The notes under the pieces were generated by a model. That model searched no databases. It was not told the DNA's origin and was given only the letters and a program-made list of their open reading frames with translations. The translations under genes and the position numbers were made by a program. A stretch of 64,000 nucleotides of DNA from Pseudomonas sp. S37 (GTDB lineage: Bacteria > Pseudomonadota > Gammaproteobacteria > Pseudomonadales > Pseudomonadaceae). Shown here piece after piece: positions 61,901 to 64,000 of this stretch (within the stretch, counting starts at the first letter, position 1; each line of letters starts with the position of its first letter). The stretch covers positions 1 to 64,000 of the forward strand of contig NZ_JACVZC010000014.1 of the NCBI RefSeq assembly GCF_016658545.1. The letters run 5' to 3'.

Positions 61901-63241
61901 GGCATAAGGGGTGGCCTGGCGCAGGGTGTCGAACAGCGCCTGTTCGTGCCATGGCTGGTTGCTGGCTTCGGCCACGATCTGCTGGGCCAGCACGTCCAGC
62001 GGTGCCCGGGGAATGTGCAGTTCGTCCAGCTCGCCCCGGCGCACGCAGTCGAGCAGCGCCACGCATTCGATCAGGTCGTCGCGCGAGGTGGGGAACAGCC
62101 GGCCCTTGGGCACGCCATCGACCTGGTGACTGGCGCGACCCACTCTTTGCAGGAAGGCGGCAATCGAACCCGGCGACTCAATCTGGCACACCAGGTCGAT
62201 ATCGCCGATGTCGATGCCCAGCTCCAGTGACGCGGTAGCAACCAGCACCTGCAGCTGGCCGCCTTTGAGCCGTTGCTCGGCATCCAGACGCAGTTCCTTG
62301 GCCAGGCTGCCATGGTGTGCGGCCACCGCGTCCTTGCCCAGGCGGTCGCTGAGGTGGCGGGTAATGCGTTCAGCCAGGCGCCGGGTGTTGACGAACACCA
62401 GGGTGGTGCGGTGTTCACGCGCCAAGGTAGCAAGCCGGTCATAGACAAGGCCCCAGACATCGGTGGCCATTACCGCACCTAACGGTACGGGCGGCACCTC
62501 GATCGCCAGGTCACGCTGGCGCGCATGGCCGACATCGACAATGGCGCAGCGCCTTCCTTCACCGACCAGAAACTGCGCCACCCGCTCGACCGGGCGTTGC
62601 GTGGCGGACAGGCCGATGCGCCGCAGTGGCCGACCACACAGGGCCTGCAGGCGCTCCAGCGTCAGCGCCAGGTGGCAGCCGCGCTTGTTACCGGCCAGGG
62701 CATGGATCTCGTCAACGATTACCGTGTGCACGCTGGCCAGGCCTTCGCGGCCTGACGCCGAGCCCATCAGGACGTAGAGCGATTCGGGCGTGGTGACCAG
62801 AATGTGCGGGGCCAGCTTGCGCATGGCGGCACGTTCCTTTTGGGGTGTGTCGCCCGTGCGTACGGCGGTGGTGATGCGTGGGGCGTTCAGGCCTTGCTCG
62901 GCGAGGGCCTGGCTGATGCCTTCGAGCGGGGCCTGCAGGTTCAGGCGAATGTCATTGGACAGCGCTTTGAGCGGTGAAACGTAGATGATCTGGGTTTGCG
63001 CAGGCGGCTCGCCTTGCTGCTCAAGGCCTTGGCGGAACAGTTCGTCGAGCACGGCCAGGAAAGCGCTGAGGGTTTTGCCCGAGCCGGTCGGGGCGGCCAG
63101 CAGCATCGATTGGCCGGCATGGATCAACGGCCAGGCTTGGGCCTGAGCATCGGTGACCGTGGCGAAATGGCGGCGGAACCAGGTGCGCACGGCGGGGTGG
63201 AACAGCTCGAGCACCGGGTGGTGTTTGGCGGGCAGGTTCAT
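58961..63241 (-). CDS. lhr: Lhr-type large ATP-dependent helicase
   Basis: This 1426-residue SF2 helicase has motif I AAPTGSGKTLSAFLAVL near 49-65, the DEIH box VIVDEIHALAGNKRG near 170, and motif VI QRVGRASHQ near 370. An Lhr winged helix and core domain follow (MVERFFDESGGTQLIIHSPY, RINRAWGLALRKRFCR), with the long C-terminal Lhr extension (PVNR-like YLVEAPAHEQESWRQ at the end). Lhr proteins are DNA-repair-linked 3'-5' helicases, and the C-terminal part has been tied to uracil glycosylase activity in E. coli. It is a single-gene unit. Confidence 0.92.
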   Translation of the reverse strand: MNLPAKHHPVLELFHPAVRTWFRRHFATVTDAQAQAWPLIHAGQSMLLAAPTGSGKTLSAFLAVLDELFRQGLEQQGEPPAQTQIIYVSPLKALSNDIRLNLQAPLEGISQALAEQGLNAPRITTAVRTGDTPQKERAAMRKLAPHILVTTPESLYVLMGSASGREGLASVHTVIVDEIHALAGNKRGCHLALTLERLQALCGRPLRRIGLSATQRPVERVAQFLVGEGRRCAIVDVGHARQRDLAIEVPPVPLGAVMATDVWGLVYDRLATLAREHRTTLVFVNTRRLAERITRHLSDRLGKDAVAAHHGSLAKELRLDAEQRLKGGQLQVLVATASLELGIDIGDIDLVCQIESPGSIAAFLQRVGRASHQVDGVPKGRLFPTSRDDLIECVALLDCVRRGELDELHIPRAPLDVLAQQIVAEASNQPWHEQALFDTLRQATPYAELDQNHYQALLRMLAEGYNGRQGVRSAYLHRDAVSGTLRGRRGSQLTALTSGGTIPDNADYSVLLEPQALNIGSVNEDFAVESIAGDIFQLGNASYRILRVEPGRVRVEDAQGLPPTIPFWLGEAPGRSDELSAAVARLQAQIDQQLTQSGGNMAEALPWLQATFELGEDSASQLLDYLARTRDVLGALPSQDTLVMERFFDESGGTQLIIHSPYGSRINRAWGLALRKRFCRTFNFELQAAASEDAIVLSLSTSHSFELDEVWRYLNSRSAEPILIQALLDAPLFGVRWRWNAGVAMALPRFVGGCKVAPQIQRMKSEDLVAAVFPDQIACLENIVGERQIPDHPLVEQTLDDCLHEAMDSEGWLALLRRMESGAVRLLCRDLPAPSPLAAAILNARPYAFLDDAPLEERRTQAVLNRRWNEVQSSDDLGALDVDAIAAVAAEAWPQPGNADEMHEALMSLGAISKAEVQANPGWDLLLRQLAKAGRALRLADHNLWLARERLNLMLALYPAARLEPVLELLPGFHLAIDADSALSELLRARLSGHGPQSQAQIAAPLGKPASDIRQALARLETEGYVLRGHFSPGASDLQWCERHLLARIHRYTVKRLRREIEPVSLQDFMRFLFDWQHMAPEERLRGPQAVAEVLGQLQGFPSAAGAWEAELLPARIKDYSPHWLDDACRNGQFAWSRLAASVASNTLSSTPLVLLAREHLNLWRSLAPVPALESLGARAQRVHEVLQAQGALFFDELTHDAHLLPSELETALQELVGAGLVGADSFTGLRSLITPAAKRTSRNSRRGHAPLSSSMAHAGRWALLRRGTVDDSQRLEHIARTLLRRYGVVCWRLLERESDVLPPWRELLRCYHRLEARGEIRGGRFIAGLAGEQFALPEAVGLLRQVRRREPDGALLVVSASDPLNLIGSLLPGAKVPAVGGNRLLYRDGVPVAVRVAGRYSYLVEAPAHEQESWRQKLLRDTHWA

Positions 63242-63306
63242 GCTTTGGTTATGGAGGGTGTGGAGCGGGTTGGCAAGAGGCCGTTCGTCTGGCAGGCCTG
63301 CTATAA

Positions 63307-63520
63307 ACCTGTGCCGGCCTCTTCGCGGGTAAACCCGCTCCCACAGTTACAGCGTAAGCCCTCTCTCACAGGTTTACGCAGTACCTGGGAGCAACTGTCT
63401 TGTGTTGCCTGTTCAGGCCTCATCGCTGGCATGCCAGGCTCCCACAGGTATTGCACATGGCCCGAGGTCAATGCAATCGATGTGGGAGCGGGTTTACCCG
63501 CGAAGAGGCCGGCACAGGAA
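63307..63520. repeat. REP cluster between divergent lhr and Nudix genes
   Basis: An intact unit at 63310-63347, a strongly decayed unit at 63411-63450 (CATCGCTGGCATGCCAGGCT, CCCACAG), and an intact inverted unit at 63479-63520. This fills most of the 347-base gap. No gene is visible in it. Confidence 0.85.
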
Positions 63521-63588
63521 ACACTGCCCTTGTCAGGCCAAAGACCCCATGGGATCCTCCCCAGCCAATTTTTCAGCGAGCCCAGCCC

Positions 63589-64000
63589 ATGCCCAACACC
63601 ATCCGCATCGCCGCCGCCCTGCTGATCGACCCCCAGGGCCGCACCTTGCTGGTGCGCAAGCGCGGCACCGAGGCGTTCATGCAGCCCGGCGGCAAGATCG
63701 ATGCTGGCGAAACACCGCTGCAGGCACTGGTGCGCGAACTGCACGAGGAACTCGGCCTGCAGATCGACCCGGCCCAGGCCGTGCACCTGGGCCAGTTCAG
63801 CGCCCCGGCTGCCAATGAACCGGGCTTCGTGGTGCAAGCCGAGCTGTTCCGCGTCGACAGTGCCGCTGCGGTAGTTCCGGCTGCCGAGATCGAAGAGGTC
63901 GTGTGGCTGGCCGCAGGCCAGGCGCCAGGCATGCAACTGGCACCGCTGACCCGCGACCTGATCCTGCCGCTATACCGCCAGGCAGTCAGCGTACCGCGCT
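63589..64000 (+). CDS. Nudix hydrolase, truncated by the window end
   Basis: 137 codons are visible (MPNTIRIAAALLIDPQGRTL) and the frame stays open to the last base. The Nudix box is perfect: G-x5-E-x7-RELHEELGL at about residues 35-57 (GKIDAGETPLQALV, RELHEELGL). It hydrolyses a nucleoside-diphosphate-linked substrate with Mg2+. The substrate is unknown. The ATG follows GAGCCCAGCCC, a weak ribosome site. Confidence 0.85.
   Translation, partial: MPNTIRIAAALLIDPQGRTLLVRKRGTEAFMQPGGKIDAGETPLQALVRELHEELGLQIDPAQAVHLGQFSAPAANEPGFVVQAELFRVDSAAAVVPAAEIEEVVWLAAGQAPGMQLAPLTRDLILPLYRQAVSVPR

Overview
The window is a stretch of Pseudomonas chromosome, almost certainly from the P. putida group. The evidence is phaG for medium-chain PHA precursors, a periplasmic PQQ glucose dehydrogenase (gcd) beside oprB, the algU-mucA-mucB-mucD cluster, an OpdH/Tct tricarboxylate system, high GC codon use, and many copies of the P. 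putida-type REP palindrome (core TTCGCGGGTNAACCCGCTCC). Nearly all of it is core housekeeping DNA. The one clearly foreign-looking block is at about 37.9-40.1 kb.

Layout. 0.2-4.1 kb: secreted glycerophosphodiesterase, a HigB2/HigA-type toxin-antitoxin pair, a SulP anion transporter and tRNA-Gly(CCC). 4.1-8.6 kb: phaG, then a diguanylate cyclase/CWC protein/rsuA operon and a Tyr-rich lipoprotein. 8.7-10.6 kb: acyl-CoA hydrolase-like gene and ung. 10.7-18.4 kb: tricarboxylate uptake, with AbrB-like permease, tctA, tctB, tctC and the opdH porin on the minus strand, divergent from tctD-tctE. 18.5-22.9 kb: HDOD protein, ygfZ, sdhE, a YgfX-like gene and nadB. 23.0-27.1 kb: the AlgU envelope-stress regulon core. 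27.2-33.3 kb: lepA-lepB-rnc-era-recO-pdxJ. 33.4-35.5 kb: a CzcRS-type metal two-component system. 36.0-37.7 kb: cmoA-cmoB. 37.9-40.1 kb: a two-gene operon encoding a XaxAB/YaxAB-like binary alpha-pore-forming toxin. 40.1-47.1 kb: an I42-type protease inhibitor lipoprotein, a second Lon, gcd and oprB. 47.4-52.0 kb: a Zur-box-associated ZnuD-like receptor, two small genes, and an NfeR/NfeF-like ferric reductase operon. 52.0-64.0 kb: an unusual class A PBP, a ProY-like permease, a glutamate-synthase-like flavoprotein, a large Lhr helicase and a truncated Nudix gene.

The most notable observations are: (i) the XaxAB-like toxin operon inserted between cmoA and the protease-inhibitor gene, visibly more AT-rich than its surroundings; (ii) a dyad matching the MerR-family CadR operator architecture inside a 19-bp-spacer promoter of the czcRS genes, suggesting one metal sensor feeds another; (iii) a direct/inverted repeat array between opdH and tctD that looks like the TctD operator, plus Hfq/Crc-type A-rich motifs in front of opdH, tctC and proY; (iv) a Fur-like palindrome and three 12-bp-phased GATAT elements in front of nfeR; (v) several structured REP loci, including a 110-nt near-perfect hairpin starting at the lon stop codon, a REP hairpin inside the tct operon, and a REP duplication that carries the last 16 bases of a gene.

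All assignments come from reading the sequence and from remembered family features. No database search was run.
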